Part shown: in pieces, positions 16,883 through 27,181 of the stretch
Numbering within the stretch: position 1 is the stretch's first letter
Layout of the letters: each line of letters starts with the position of its first letter
Source: Candidatus Vogelbacteria bacterium
GTDB taxonomy: Bacteria > Patescibacteriota > Minisyncoccia > Phycocordibacterales > UBA12445
NCBI GenBank assembly: GCA_016201465.1
Contig: JACQCV010000021.1
Coordinates: forward strand, 1-42,487
DNA length: 42,487 nucleotides
Direction of reading: 5' to 3'
Made by a program: the position numbers and the translations under genes
The notes under the pieces: generated by a model
Seen by the model: only the letters and a program-made list of their open reading frames with translations
What the model was told of the DNA's origin: nothing
Database searches by the model: none

Positions 16883-18937
16883 ATGAATAATTCATTTAGT
16901 ATTAAATCTGACTTCATACCAGCAGGCGATCAACCTAATGCGATTTCTGGATTGGTTTTGGGTCTGGGGCGTGGATTAAAGCATCAAACCCTTTTGGGTG
17001 TAACTGGTTCGGGCAAAACATTTACGATAGCAAATGTGGTGGCGGCCTTTCAGAAGCCAACATTGGTTATTGCTCACAACAAAACTCTGGCTGCCCAGCT
17101 TGCACAGGAATATAGAGAATTCTTTCCTAATAGTGCAGTACATTATTTTGTCTCCTACTATGATTACTATCAACCGGAGGCGTATATGCCTATTACGGAT
17201 ACTTATATAGAAAAGGATGCGCAAATAAACGAAGAGATAGATAGATTGCGACATGCCTCGACCCAGGCACTCCTCACACAGCGGGATGTTATAATTGTTG
17301 CATCGGTCTCCTGTATTTATGGTCTAGGAAGCCCTGAAGATTATGAAAATGAAAATTTGAAGATAAAAGTTGGGGATTTAGTTACTCGTCAGGATCTATT
17401 CAAAAAGTTAGTATCTATTCATTTTGAGAGAACAAATTCAGATTTGACACCCGGGAGTTTTAGATCACTCGGGAATAACGTGGAAATAATGCCAACCGGT
17501 GAAAAGGTATTACTCAATATAAGCCTCGAAATATCGGCCGACAATCGAAGTTATGTTTCTAATATTTTAAAGCTGGATCCGATCTCAATGAGCGTGCTCG
17601 ATAAGCCAGATTTCTTTTTTCTATTTCCGGCCAAACATTTTTTAACGAATAGTAGTAAAAAAAGAGCGGCGATTAAATCCATAAGAGCTGAGTTGGCGGC
17701 AAGGCTTCGTGAGTTGAAAAAGAGTGGAAAAATACTTGAGGCCGAAAGATTGAAGAGGCGTACGAGTTATGACTTGGCCATGATTAATGAAGTTGGTTAT
17801 TGCAGCGGCATAGAGAATTACTCGAGACATTTATCTATGCGACCGCAAGGTTCACCTCCAGACACCTTACTTTCTTATTTTCCACATAAGGCGGATGGCA
17901 GTCCAGATTTTTTGACTATTATAGATGAGTCACACGTCACTGTTCCACAGATAGGTGGTATGTACTCTGGTGATCAATCCAGAAAAAAAACTTTAATTGA
18001 GCATGGCTTCAGGTTACTATCAGCCCTTGATAATAGGCCACTTAAATTTGGTGAGTTTTCTGAACGAGTTGGGCAGGTCATTTATACATCTGCAACCCCG
18101 GGAGATTATGAGTTAGGGTTAAGCAAGCCGCCAAAAGGTCAAACTGTCGAGCAGATTATTAGACCGACGGGATTGGTAGATCCGGAAGTTATTATTAAAC
18201 CAATAGTCCCAAAAGACGGATATCAGGGTCAAATCAAAGACTTCATTGATGAGGTAAATAATACGATAAAAAAAGGCTTTCGAGTTATTGCCACAACCTT
18301 AACCAAAAAGATGGCTGAAGAGCTGTCTATTTATTTGAAGGAGAGGGGGGTCAATGCGGAATATTTACATAGTGATATTAAAACGATTGAGAGGATCACT
18401 ATTCTTTCGGATTTTCGAAAAGGTAAATTCGATTGCATTGTTGGTGTTAACCTTTTGCGTGAGGGTCTAGATCTTCCTGAAGTCGCTTTAATTGGAATTT
18501 TAGATGCAGACAAGGAGGGGTTCTTGAGGTCCGAAACAGCCTTGATTCAGACCATAGGTCGTGCCGCTCGAAATATTTATGGGCGTGTCATTTTGTATGC
18601 TGATCATATCACTGGCTCAATGAGGTCGGCGATTGACGAAACCAACAGAAGAAGAAAAATTCAGGCTGATTACAACACTAAACACAATATAACGCCGAAG
18701 ACAATAATTAAATCAATTAAGGATATTACAGAAAATATAGAGTCAAAACACTCAAAGACGGTGAGGGCACTTATTGAAATTGATAAGTTTGTCTACGCCA
18801 AAAACCCCAAGGCGTTAATAAAAGAAAAGGAGCGCCAGATGAATGATGCCGTTAAGGTACTCGATTTTGAAACCGCAGCGATTTTGAGGGACGAAATAAA
18901 AGAATTGACGAAACTAGACAATTCTGGCAGCCTATAG
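16883..18937 (+). CDS. uvrB: Excinuclease ABC subunit B
   Basis: GVTGSGKTFTIANV, YYDYYQPEAYMP, DESHVTVPQIGGMY, YTSATPGDYE, GVNLLREGLDLPEVALIGILDADKEGFLRSETALIQTIGRAARN, C-terminal UVR motif. Confidence 0.97.
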   Translation: MNNSFSIKSDFIPAGDQPNAISGLVLGLGRGLKHQTLLGVTGSGKTFTIANVVAAFQKPTLVIAHNKTLAAQLAQEYREFFPNSAVHYFVSYYDYYQPEAYMPITDTYIEKDAQINEEIDRLRHASTQALLTQRDVIIVASVSCIYGLGSPEDYENENLKIKVGDLVTRQDLFKKLVSIHFERTNSDLTPGSFRSLGNNVEIMPTGEKVLLNISLEISADNRSYVSNILKLDPISMSVLDKPDFFFLFPAKHFLTNSSKKRAAIKSIRAELAARLRELKKSGKILEAERLKRRTSYDLAMINEVGYCSGIENYSRHLSMRPQGSPPDTLLSYFPHKADGSPDFLTIIDESHVTVPQIGGMYSGDQSRKKTLIEHGFRLLSALDNRPLKFGEFSERVGQVIYTSATPGDYELGLSKPPKGQTVEQIIRPTGLVDPEVIIKPIVPKDGYQGQIKDFIDEVNNTIKKGFRVIATTLTKKMAEELSIYLKERGVNAEYLHSDIKTIERITILSDFRKGKFDCIVGVNLLREGLDLPEVALIGILDADKEGFLRSETALIQTIGRAARNIYGRVILYADHITGSMRSAIDETNRRRKIQADYNTKHNITPKTIIKSIKDITENIESKHSKTVRALIEIDKFVYAKNPKALIKEKERQMNDAVKVLDFETAAILRDEIKELTKLDNSGSL

Positions 18938-18972
18938 AAAGATTAAATTAAGAAAGAAAAAGGAGGTTCTTT

Positions 18973-19497
18973 GTGAAGTATTGTCCATATGACGCGACAC
19001 TGCTGGTTGAGAAAGACTTTGAAGGAAAAAAGCATATGGCTTGTCCCAAGCCTAAGTGTGAGTTCGTTAATTGGAATGGACCACTTCATGTTGTGGCAGT
19101 AATTATCCCGCATCAGGACGGACTTGCGATGGTTAAAAGGGGTGTGAAGCCAATTGGTAAGTGGTGCTTTCCATGTGGTTTCATTGATGAACATGAGTCT
19201 GCCTATAATGCTGCTATTCGAGAAACGTATGAAGAAAGCGGACTGGTAACCGTGCCAAATAAGTTGGTTGGTACGTTTTGCCCAACACCCGCAAAGAATC
19301 AAAACATCAATGTTTATGTTTCTCGAGTTGTTGGGGGTGTAATGGTGGCCGGTAGCGACAGTACTGATGTTGGAGTCTTCAACAAGGAAAGACGTCCAGA
19401 TAGTTTTGCCTTCGAATTTCACGAGAGGCTATACGATGCCTATTTCGATGGTAGAATCAAGCTTGATGATGAGGGCTCTGTTCTAATTTCAATTTAG
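18973..19497 (+). CDS. NUDIX hydrolase with N-terminal zinc-ribbon-like segment
   Basis: GTG start with SD AAAGGAGG; KYCPYDATLL...CPKPKCEF; Nudix box GFIDEHESAYNAAIRETYEESGL. Confidence 0.88.
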   Translation: MKYCPYDATLLVEKDFEGKKHMACPKPKCEFVNWNGPLHVVAVIIPHQDGLAMVKRGVKPIGKWCFPCGFIDEHESAYNAAIRETYEESGLVTVPNKLVGTFCPTPAKNQNINVYVSRVVGGVMVAGSDSTDVGVFNKERRPDSFAFEFHERLYDAYFDGRIKLDDEGSVLISI

Positions 19498-19512
19498 TCG
19501 AATTTAAGTAAG

Positions 19513-19536
19513 GCCGTGGTTGATTCCACGGCTTTT
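19513..19536 (+). terminator. Rho-independent terminator
   Basis: GCCGTGG-ttgatt-CCACGGC-TTTT. Confidence 0.85.
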
Positions 19537-19540
19537 ATAT

Positions 19541-19569
19541 TTGCACACAAAAAGAATTTATTGTATAGT
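19541..19569 (+). promoter_or_regulatory. uvrA promoter, predicted leaderless
   Basis: TTGCAC-N17-TATAGT, 6 nt to ATG 19576. Confidence 0.7.
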
Positions 19570-19575
19570 CTTTCA

Positions 19576-22206
19576 ATGCATAAGGAGACTAAATACGAGA
19601 AGAGCGGCAAAATAATAGTAAGAGGCGCGAGAACTCACAATTTGAAAAACATTACAGTTGAGATGCCTCGCGATAAGATGGTGGTTTTCACTGGTCTTTC
19701 GGGTTCCGGTAAATCTTCCTTGGCGTTTGATACAATATTTGCCGAAGGACAGAGAAGATACATAGAATCGTTGTCGTCGTACGCCAGACAGTTTCTTCGG
19801 CAGTTCCAAAAGCCTGATGTTGATGAGATAATTGGATTGTCGCCGGCTATATCTATTGATCAAAAATCCCACTCCTCGAATCCAAGATCGACTGTTGCAA
19901 CTATTACTGAAATTTATGACTACATGAGAGTTCTTTTTGCGCGTATTGGCAGGCCCCACTGTTTGATATGTAGCCAAGAGATAAAGAGACTTTCGAATGA
20001 CGAGATTGTAGACTTTATAATGAACAAGCTTAAGAGGCATAATCTCGATGACAAGAGCAAGACCGATCAGGTTAGTAGAGTAATGATATTCGCGCCTGTT
20101 GTTCGTGGAAGAAAGGGTGAGTATTACCAGCTTTTATATGACCTTTTGGGTAAGGGCTATACACAGGTTAAAATAGATGGAACGATCTATAAATTACGAG
20201 AGCAAATAGTATTGGATAAAAACAAAAGACACGATGTTGATGTATTGATCGATGAAATTTCATTGGTTGAGCGAGATGGACTGGCGTCTGCGATTACAAA
20301 TAAAGAAAAAATAATTAGGGATCGCTTAGCAGAAGCGATTGGGATTGCCCTGGCTCAATCTGACGATACTCTTAGAGTAGTCTTCAATATGGATCAGGGG
20401 CGGGTCGTATTATCGGGTTTGGGTCCGAAGTGGGAGGAGATTGGGATGTCGGCAAAATATACCTGTCCTAACGATGGATTTTCGTTTATGGAAGTTGAAC
20501 CGAGGTTGTTCTCATTTAACTCACCATTTGGGGCCTGTGAAGTTTGTCATGGGCTCGGAACCAAAACCCTGTTCGGTGATGAGCCATGTGATGCATGTCA
20601 GGGTAAAAGGTTGAGACCGGAGGCACTGAATGTTTTTATTGCTGCGAAAAACATTGTTGATCTAAGCTCAATGTCGATTAAAGATGCTTTCATTTTTTTT
20701 AAAGAACTAAAACTTACCGAAAGAGAGATTGGAATTTCGTCTGTTGTTACCAAGGAGATTCAAAATAGAATTAAATTCATGCTAGACGTCGGATTGGACT
20801 ACTTATCGCTCGATCGTCGTGCTGGCACGCTCTCTGGTGGAGAGGCACAAAGAATAAGATTGGCATCGCAACTCGGTTCACGCCTGGTAGGGGCCCTTTA
20901 TGTTTTAGATGAGCCAACGATTGGTCTCCATTCTCGTGACAACGACCGCTTGATTAAAACCTTAAAGGATCTACGCGATTTAGGTAACACAATTATCGTT
21001 GTCGAGCATGATGAGGATACTATTTTCGCCTCCGATTATCTTGTCGATATTGGCCCAGGTGCTGGGGTGCATGGTGGTGAAATAGTCGTCTCAGGACCGA
21101 CAGACGAACTAATAACTAACCGAAAGAACAAATCCCTTACGCTTGATTACCTTCGTGGTGATACAAGGATTGAATTGCCCAAAAAGAGACGCGACAAAGA
21201 GATGGGCTCACTTAAGATTATTGGGGGCAACATTTTTAATATTAAGAATTTAAATATCGATGTTCCTTTAGGTAAATTGATATGTTTAACCGGCGTCTCT
21301 GGATCGGGTAAGTCTTCATTGATGGATGAAATTATTTTTAGAAACCTGCATAACCGTTTTGAACGTAGACGGAAGGCTCTGCCGGAAAATTGTACTAACT
21401 TTTTAGGTGCGGAGTATGTTTCACGAATTGTTTCTATTGATCAGTCTCCAATCGGTAGAACCCCTCGTTCAAATCCTGCTACGTATACTGGCGCGTTCAC
21501 ACACATCCGTGATATGTTTGCTGAAACTGTCGACGCCAAGGTTAAAGGTTTCAGATCAAATAGATTCTCGTTCAACGTTAAGGGCGGTAGGTGCGAAACA
21601 TGTGAAGGTAATGGGCAAATTGCGGTTGAGATGCTTTTTCTTCCCACAGTTTATGTGCCTTGTGATGTTTGTAGTGGGAAGAGGTTTAATCGCGAAACAC
21701 TTGATGTTAAATATAAGAAAAAATCTATACACGATGTACTTAAAATGACAGTTGAAGAAGCAGGAAGATTCTTTGCGGAAATTCCCGCGATTTATGACAG
21801 ATTAAAAATATTAAATGAAGTTGGGTTGGGTTACCTGGAATTAGGACAATCTGCAACAACACTCTCCGGTGGAGAATCTCAACGCGTAAAGATTGCTTCG
21901 GAACTCTATCGCCCAGGTCTTCATAAGACAGTCTACTTGCTGGATGAGCCTACCATCGGTCTTCATTACGAAGATGTAAAAAACTTGGTTGAGATTCTGC
22001 AAAGATTGGTTGTACACGGTAATACAGTGATCGTGATTGAGCATAACATGGATGTAATTAAATCTGCTGATTACATAATTGATATGGGGCCAGAGGGTGG
22101 TGTTAATGGTGGTCAGGTTATTGCACATGGTACACCGGAAGCTGTTACAAAAGTTGCGAGATCTTACACAGGTCAATATCTAAAGAAAGTTTTGAAAAGA
22201 AAGTAG
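19576..22206 (+). CDS. uvrA: Excinuclease ABC subunit A
   Basis: [50 protein letters not shown], two ABC domains, [19 protein letters not shown] and [17 protein letters not shown]. Confidence 0.97.
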   Translation: MHKETKYEKSGKIIVRGARTHNLKNITVEMPRDKMVVFTGLSGSGKSSLAFDTIFAEGQRRYIESLSSYARQFLRQFQKPDVDEIIGLSPAISIDQKSHSSNPRSTVATITEIYDYMRVLFARIGRPHCLICSQEIKRLSNDEIVDFIMNKLKRHNLDDKSKTDQVSRVMIFAPVVRGRKGEYYQLLYDLLGKGYTQVKIDGTIYKLREQIVLDKNKRHDVDVLIDEISLVERDGLASAITNKEKIIRDRLAEAIGIALAQSDDTLRVVFNMDQGRVVLSGLGPKWEEIGMSAKYTCPNDGFSFMEVEPRLFSFNSPFGACEVCHGLGTKTLFGDEPCDACQGKRLRPEALNVFIAAKNIVDLSSMSIKDAFIFFKELKLTEREIGISSVVTKEIQNRIKFMLDVGLDYLSLDRRAGTLSGGEAQRIRLASQLGSRLVGALYVLDEPTIGLHSRDNDRLIKTLKDLRDLGNTIIVVEHDEDTIFASDYLVDIGPGAGVHGGEIVVSGPTDELITNRKNKSLTLDYLRGDTRIELPKKRRDKEMGSLKIIGGNIFNIKNLNIDVPLGKLICLTGVSGSGKSSLMDEIIFRNLHNRFERRRKALPENCTNFLGAEYVSRIVSIDQSPIGRTPRSNPATYTGAFTHIRDMFAETVDAKVKGFRSNRFSFNVKGGRCETCEGNGQIAVEMLFLPTVYVPCDVCSGKRFNRETLDVKYKKKSIHDVLKMTVEEAGRFFAEIPAIYDRLKILNEVGLGYLELGQSATTLSGGESQRVKIASELYRPGLHKTVYLLDEPTIGLHYEDVKNLVEILQRLVVHGNTVIVIEHNMDVIKSADYIIDMGPEGGVNGGQVIAHGTPEAVTKVARSYTGQYLKKVLKRK

Positions 22207-22211
22207 AGTAG

Positions 22212-22240
22212 TTGACGCTACTATATATTTATGTTAGATT
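22212..22240 (+). promoter_or_regulatory. Sigma70-type promoter
   Basis: TTGACG-N17-TAGATT; leader with CTGCC-tta-GGCAG hairpin just before SD GGAAGGA. Confidence 0.55.
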
Positions 22241-22293
22241 TCAATTAACGTTAGATCTTTGACAGTCTGCCTTAGGCAGGGAAGGATAAAAAG

Positions 22294-22878
22294 ATGTTTA
22301 GTCTCAAGAGGGTTTTGCTAATATCTTTTTCGATCGCAGTTTCAATGGTGGCTTTGGGGATTTGGCCGGAACAATTTAGTCGGTCTGCGAATTCACAAGT
22401 CACTGTGTGTTCTGGGCAAATTCTAGAGTTGAACAAGGTGAGTCAGCAGATCAGCTGTACCTCAGGATTCTACAGCCTTCACGACCAAATTCCCATGTCG
22501 TCAGACGGAGACGAGATTTCTGGTGTTGTAGAACTATTTGGAACGGTTAATGTTGGGAGGCATCCCTATTACGATGTTGCTGAACATATAGATCGGGTTG
22601 AGAAAGTAATCAAGCAGATTAAGTTTCTCGCAGACTGGAGTGATGTTTCGAGTCAGAGCGATGATAGGGTAGTGTCAGTGATGGAGCGAATTGCTGTTTT
22701 GAACAATGAACGAGAGTCACTTTACGCTCACCTCGATGATAGTTTGGTGGACGGTAGCATTACATCGACGCAATACGACTTTTACTCTAGTCAGTGGATT
22801 GCACCGACGTGGAAGGGTCTTGCGAGTGCTTCGTCTGGGCTGGACCAGGCTATTAACAATCGGACATTTGCAAAATAA
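22294..22878 (+). CDS. Hypothetical protein with signal peptide or TM anchor
   Basis: N-terminal MFSLKRVLLISFSIAVSMVALGIWPEQ; SD upstream. Confidence 0.7.
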   Translation: MFSLKRVLLISFSIAVSMVALGIWPEQFSRSANSQVTVCSGQILELNKVSQQISCTSGFYSLHDQIPMSSDGDEISGVVELFGTVNVGRHPYYDVAEHIDRVEKVIKQIKFLADWSDVSSQSDDRVVSVMERIAVLNNERESLYAHLDDSLVDGSITSTQYDFYSSQWIAPTWKGLASASSGLDQAINNRTFAK

Positions 22879-22893
22879 ACAAAGGAGGCTCTA

Positions 22894-23181
22894 ATGAGAT
22901 CGGAGAAGGTTGATCGCACACTTCTTGAGCAGTTTTTGGGTAAGGATCAAGATTTTCGTCTGAGGGTGATTGTGAAAATGATTGGGGAAACCGATTCAGA
23001 CAAGGTTAGAATGCTTCGCGATCTCGGTGCCGACGGTGCAATTGACGAAACCGTTTACATTTCGACGCGGTTGACTAAAGCCGCAGTTGAAACTCTTTCC
23101 GATCAGGATTGGGTCGTTGCAATTGAGGTGCCGGCAGACCCCACCTATAATCCAGGTGATCCGCCTTGGCTAGTTAGGTAA
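22894..23181 (+). CDS. Small hypothetical protein, possibly inhibitor-I9/propeptide-like
   Basis: SD AAAGGAGG; FRLRVIVKMIG...LTKAAVETLSDQDWVVAIEVPAD faintly resembles a subtilisin propeptide fold pattern. Confidence 0.6.
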   Translation: MRSEKVDRTLLEQFLGKDQDFRLRVIVKMIGETDSDKVRMLRDLGADGAIDETVYISTRLTKAAVETLSDQDWVVAIEVPADPTYNPGDPPWLVR

Positions 23182-23191
23182 TTCGTGTTGC

Positions 23192-23224
23192 CCGTTTGTG
23201 ATTAATTTCACAGACGGTTTTTGT
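23192..23224 (+). terminator. Rho-independent terminator
   Basis: CCGTTTGTGA-ttaatt-TCACAGACGG-TTTTTG. Confidence 0.8.
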
Positions 23225-23372
23225 TTTATTCAGTCTGTAGTATATAATTTATTTATTACGGAAATTAAAAAGGCATTTATCGAAGAGAGATATGTTGATT
23301 CTACTATGACTCTTTGTAACGTTTGTGGGCGGCTAGCTATTATAAAAAACGTAATAGATTTAAGATTTTAAG

Positions 23373-24341
23373 ATGTTAACAACAAGAGTCGCGGTATTGC
23401 GCGGGGGCCCAAGTTCAGAATACGACGTATCCTTGAATACGGGTGCTAACGTTTTGAAGGCACTTGCCCCCATATATAAAGTAAAAGACGTTCTCGTGAC
23501 AAAGAACAGTGAATGGTATATGGATGGAGTTAAGGTTAACCCCGAGATTGTTTGTAGGGGTGTTGATGTTGTGTTCATTGCAATGCATGGTGAATTTGGC
23601 GAAGATGGGCAGGTTCAAAAGATTTTGGATAGATTCAAGGTTCCTTATACAGGCTCACGATCGTGGCCATCTAAAGTTGCTATGAATAAGGCTCTGACCA
23701 AAGATTACTTTAGAAAGAACGCTATTCGAACTCCGCATGGTTTACTTGTGCATAGTTCTGGTGAGAGCGTGGAAGAATTAACCAGTAAAATATTTAACAA
23801 AGTTTCTCCACCATGGTTTGTGAAGCCAAATATTGGTGGGTCGTCAGTTGGGGCCAGTTTGTGTAAAAATATTCCCGAACTCATCGTCGGCTTGAATCAA
23901 GCATTCAAATATTGTGAATCTGTAATTGTTGAGGAGTGTATTAAGGGCAGAGAGGCAACCTGTGGGATCATTGAAAATTTTCGGGACACCAGACGATATG
24001 CTTTGTTTCCAATTGAGATTATAAAACCGGACAACAGATCGTTCTTTGATTATCAGTGTAAGTATGATGGGACAACAAAGGAGATTTGTCCTGGTAATTT
24101 CTCAAAGGAAGAGAAAGATGAGATGCAGAGGATGGCTGTTAAAATTCATAAAGCTATTGGTTTGCGCCATTACTCCCGTTCCGATTTTATTGTTTCACCT
24201 CGTGGGATCTATGCTCTCGAGGTTAATACACTTCCAGGATTGACATCTGAATCACTATTTCCAAAGGCAATGGCTGCCGTGGGCTGCGGATATGCGAGTT
24301 TTTTGGAACACCTGATCAATCTGGCACTTGCTGACAAATAG
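23373..24341 (+). CDS. ddl: D-alanine--D-alanine ligase
   Basis: VAVLRGGPSSEYDVSLNTG, VFIAMHGEFGEDGQVQ, GGSSVGASLCK, YSRSDFIVSPRGIYALEVNTLPGLT. Confidence 0.94.
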   Translation: MLTTRVAVLRGGPSSEYDVSLNTGANVLKALAPIYKVKDVLVTKNSEWYMDGVKVNPEIVCRGVDVVFIAMHGEFGEDGQVQKILDRFKVPYTGSRSWPSKVAMNKALTKDYFRKNAIRTPHGLLVHSSGESVEELTSKIFNKVSPPWFVKPNIGGSSVGASLCKNIPELIVGLNQAFKYCESVIVEECIKGREATCGIIENFRDTRRYALFPIEIIKPDNRSFFDYQCKYDGTTKEICPGNFSKEEKDEMQRMAVKIHKAIGLRHYSRSDFIVSPRGIYALEVNTLPGLTSESLFPKAMAAVGCGYASFLEHLINLALADK

Positions 24342-24364
24342 TTAGACATAATATAGAAAACTAT

Positions 24365-26305
24365 TTAGAGGATATTTTCGGGCTCTACTTTTATAACGAA
24401 TCTTTTTGGCAGTGATTCAAGAATTTCTAAAAGATTTGAATAAGGAGATTCCTCATTGCGTTCGTTTGTTTTTGAGGATTTTGGCGGCCACTGACTTGGT
24501 TCAATCTTGAGGAGTATGTTTATTCTGTCTTTGTTGTTGATTCTTTCAATAAAGGCGTTGAATTTGTTAGGATCATATTTCTTAAGAAATGTTTCAAGTT
24601 GATTCATTTCTTTGTTAACCAAATCCTTTGGGCCTTCAGCGGTTATTTTTATCAGGGTTTTGAATGGAGGAAATTCAAATCGTTTTCTCTCTTTGATTTC
24701 GTTCCTATAAAATTCTAAAAGATCACCTCTCATTACGTGCTCAAAAATCTTTTCGTCCGGCTTGCGTGTTTGAATCAAGAAAGTATTTAATGACAATAAC
24801 TTTAGTCGAGTTAGAAAGCTAAAAATGTTTTCACTGATTCTAAAATCTGGAATAGAGAAAAGCGTGTCTATAGAAATTACGGCAATATTTGGAATTTCAG
24901 AATTTAAATAGTTAAGGATCATCTCTGTGGCTATAAGAATTGAGCCCGGAGTACTTTTAAAGTCGTCTATAATTTTACTTGCTTGTTTGTAACTCTTTGC
25001 TACATTACTATCAAGTCTAAAAACTTTTGCGGCGATAAATATACTTTTTACCTCTTCCTCAATCTTTTCTGTTGCGACACCCAGAGCTTTAAGCTTCCAT
25101 CCGCTGCACTTAGCACACTTTATATCTGTAGATGATTTTGCTCCACATTTATTACAAGCAAAAATATTTTCCTGTTTGGTTCTAAACAAGACCATTGGAA
25201 GTGTGCAATTTGCACATAAAATTATTTCACCACAGTCAGAACAGGTGGTTGTTGTTCCTAAGCCCTTGCGAGTACAAACAAGGAGAATCTGCTCTTTGTT
25301 TTCGAGTGCTTGCTTGACTGCCTGTTTTGTTTTGGGACATAGAATTGCGTTCTCCTCTACCATTTTTCTCATGTCGATTAATTCCTGTCGAACTTCTTTT
25401 GGGAATCGATATTTCAATGGAGCTTCTGGGATAAAAGTGCCGGCCTCCGCCCTAAATATATCTTCGATTCTTGGAATCGAATCGCCAAGGATGAGTTTAG
25501 CATCGAGTTTTTTTGATAGTTTTTCGGCAAAAACTCTTATGTCAATGTATGGTCTGGCCATTGATTTGTAAAACTGTGAATTTTCCTTATCAACAATGAT
25601 CGTTGCCAAGTCATCTCGCGGGAGTGAAATGAAGCTTGGTGTAGTGATTATCAAGACTGGATGTTCTTCTTTAATTGCCGAATTCCACCTTTCGAGTATA
25701 AGTTTCGTCGGTAGTCTGCCATGTAAAATGGTTGTGTACTTCTCGATTCCCTTTTTTAGTAGCTCGCCACAATTTTCTACATCATGAATTGTAGGTAAAA
25801 CAAATAGTGCGGAACGCTTTTTTGCAAACTCTTCTCTAATAAGGCTTCTGTAAAAAGAGTAGCGTTCTTCATCAACCATACCTAGTACGGTGACTTCAAA
25901 TCTTTTGGTCTTTATTGGTGTAATTCTTGCTATGCTGGTTGAATCGACTTCTTGTTTTAGCCAATTATCCAAGATTGACTTTGGAGTAAGATAACGAATT
26001 ATTTGTCCAGGTGAAGTTACGAAGTATTGTGCTGACTCTCTCGCCGCCTCAATAAATGCAGGAGACAAAGCAGAGTTGGAAATTATCCGCTCAATTTTCT
26101 TCAAACCGAAATCTGAACTTTTTAGATCAGATTTTAATTCGTCCGCTTGAGCGATTGATGTAACCACCCCTAGGATGTCGGACTTGCGGAGGGATATGAG
26201 TACCAGGGCACCGATCTCAACTTCTTTTGTGGTGAAGTATGAAAGGTCCTCATTGAAAGGACTTTTTGTTATTGGTGTGACTTTTACAACTTTGAGATTC
26301 TCCAT
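24365..26305 (-). CDS. priA: PriA-like primosomal protein N', degenerate helicase motifs
   Basis: Zinc module CSDCGEIILCANCTLPMVLF...FACNKCGAKSSTDIKCAKCSGWKLKALGVATEKIEEEV, upstream LPTIHDVENCGELLKKG...TILHGRLPTKLILERWN, ATIIVDKENSQFYKSMARPYIDIR. Confidence 0.83.
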   Translation of the reverse strand: MENLKVVKVTPITKSPFNEDLSYFTTKEVEIGALVLISLRKSDILGVVTSIAQADELKSDLKSSDFGLKKIERIISNSALSPAFIEAARESAQYFVTSPGQIIRYLTPKSILDNWLKQEVDSTSIARITPIKTKRFEVTVLGMVDEERYSFYRSLIREEFAKKRSALFVLPTIHDVENCGELLKKGIEKYTTILHGRLPTKLILERWNSAIKEEHPVLIITTPSFISLPRDDLATIIVDKENSQFYKSMARPYIDIRVFAEKLSKKLDAKLILGDSIPRIEDIFRAEAGTFIPEAPLKYRFPKEVRQELIDMRKMVEENAILCPKTKQAVKQALENKEQILLVCTRKGLGTTTTCSDCGEIILCANCTLPMVLFRTKQENIFACNKCGAKSSTDIKCAKCSGWKLKALGVATEKIEEEVKSIFIAAKVFRLDSNVAKSYKQASKIIDDFKSTPGSILIATEMILNYLNSEIPNIAVISIDTLFSIPDFRISENIFSFLTRLKLLSLNTFLIQTRKPDEKIFEHVMRGDLLEFYRNEIKERKRFEFPPFKTLIKITAEGPKDLVNKEMNQLETFLKKYDPNKFNAFIERINNKDRINILLKIEPSQWPPKSSKTNERNEESPYSNLLEILESLPKRFVIKVEPENIL

Positions 26306-26379
26306 ATTTGTAACTTTATTTTTACAAATAAAGGCGATTTCGTCTATATTACGGAGGTTACAATTATGTGTTATCGCTC

Positions 26380-26408
26380 TTGACTTTTACTTTATGATAT
26401 GCTACACT
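26380..26408 (+). promoter_or_regulatory. Sigma70 promoter
   Basis: TTGACT-N17-TACACT. Confidence 0.7.
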
Positions 26409-26473
26409 CCTAGCTGAAAAAGGTTGAACATTGTTAGGGTCAAATTCAGCATATCGCTGAGAAGGAGAATACT

Positions 26474-27019
26474 ATGGATTCCATCGAGGCAACTGGCCAA
26501 ATCCTCAACAACTGGAGGACTGCAAAGCTCTCTGGGCAGATTCCCGTGGATATGGTTTACCGGCCGGCAATCAGCCGCGTTGGTGGGAAGCTGAGTCTCT
26601 ACTGCAAGGACGCCAACGGGAACAAGTTGGGAGACGTGCTTACGGTTGAGGTGGATCTCTCGGAGAACGAGAAGATTCGCTTACTTCAAGAGAAGAATCT
26701 TGAGCAAGCCCTTCGTGATCAGCTTGTGGACCTGAATCGGCAGTCCACGCAAAACATCAGTTTGTCCGAGCCGATCTTCTGGCTCACCTGGGGTGAGTGC
26801 TTCGACGATCTGGGCCTCATATGCCTTTTCGCCCTCCTCCTTGTGGGCGTGAAGTTGGGTTCACACTTTAACTGGAAGTTGGTTCAGCCGAAGGATTTCC
26901 TGTTCTTCGTGCCTTTCCTGGCTCTGGCTACCTGGATCGGTTGGCCACGCAAGGCCAAGGTCGTCGAGGTGGTGGCTGCCCCTGTTACTGAGGCTCCCGT
27001 TGATCCGGAAAAGAAGTAG
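26474..27019 (+). CDS. Hypothetical membrane protein, GC-rich gene
   Basis: SD GAAGGAG; two C-terminal hydrophobic segments (DDLGLICLFALLLVGVKLG, DFLFFVPFLALATWIGW). Confidence 0.75.
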   Translation: MDSIEATGQILNNWRTAKLSGQIPVDMVYRPAISRVGGKLSLYCKDANGNKLGDVLTVEVDLSENEKIRLLQEKNLEQALRDQLVDLNRQSTQNISLSEPIFWLTWGECFDDLGLICLFALLLVGVKLGSHFNWKLVQPKDFLFFVPFLALATWIGWPRKAKVVEVVAAPVTEAPVDPEKK

Positions 27020-27048
27020 AAGCAGGAAGGAGTTAAAAGCTCCAAATA

Positions 27049-27083
27049 CCCCAGTCAGGCTATGCCTGGCTGGGGTTTCTTAT
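27049..27083 (+). terminator. Rho-independent terminator
   Basis: CCCCAGTCAGGC-tat-GCCTGGCTGGGG-TTTCTT, 12-bp stem. Confidence 0.92.
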
Positions 27084-27098
27084 TTCCTTGCAAATCGC

Positions 27099-27127
27099 TT
27101 GACAGAATTTGGCACGTCTGCTAGAGT
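27099..27127 (+). promoter_or_regulatory. pspA-like gene promoter
   Basis: TTGACA-N17-TAGAGT. Confidence 0.75.
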
Positions 27128-27181
27128 CTGATTTAGAACAGTAACACTAACAGTGAACCCTGACAATAGAGGAGGAAAGCG

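Noticed and set aside
16677-16895. 72-aa minus-strand ORF with GAAGAAGAT... repeats
   Set aside because: Reverse complement of the Ala/Pro-rich tail; low-complexity sequence opens both strands.
18943-19422. 159-aa minus-strand ORF
   Set aside because: Antisense to the NUDIX gene with SD and Nudix box; composition not protein-like.
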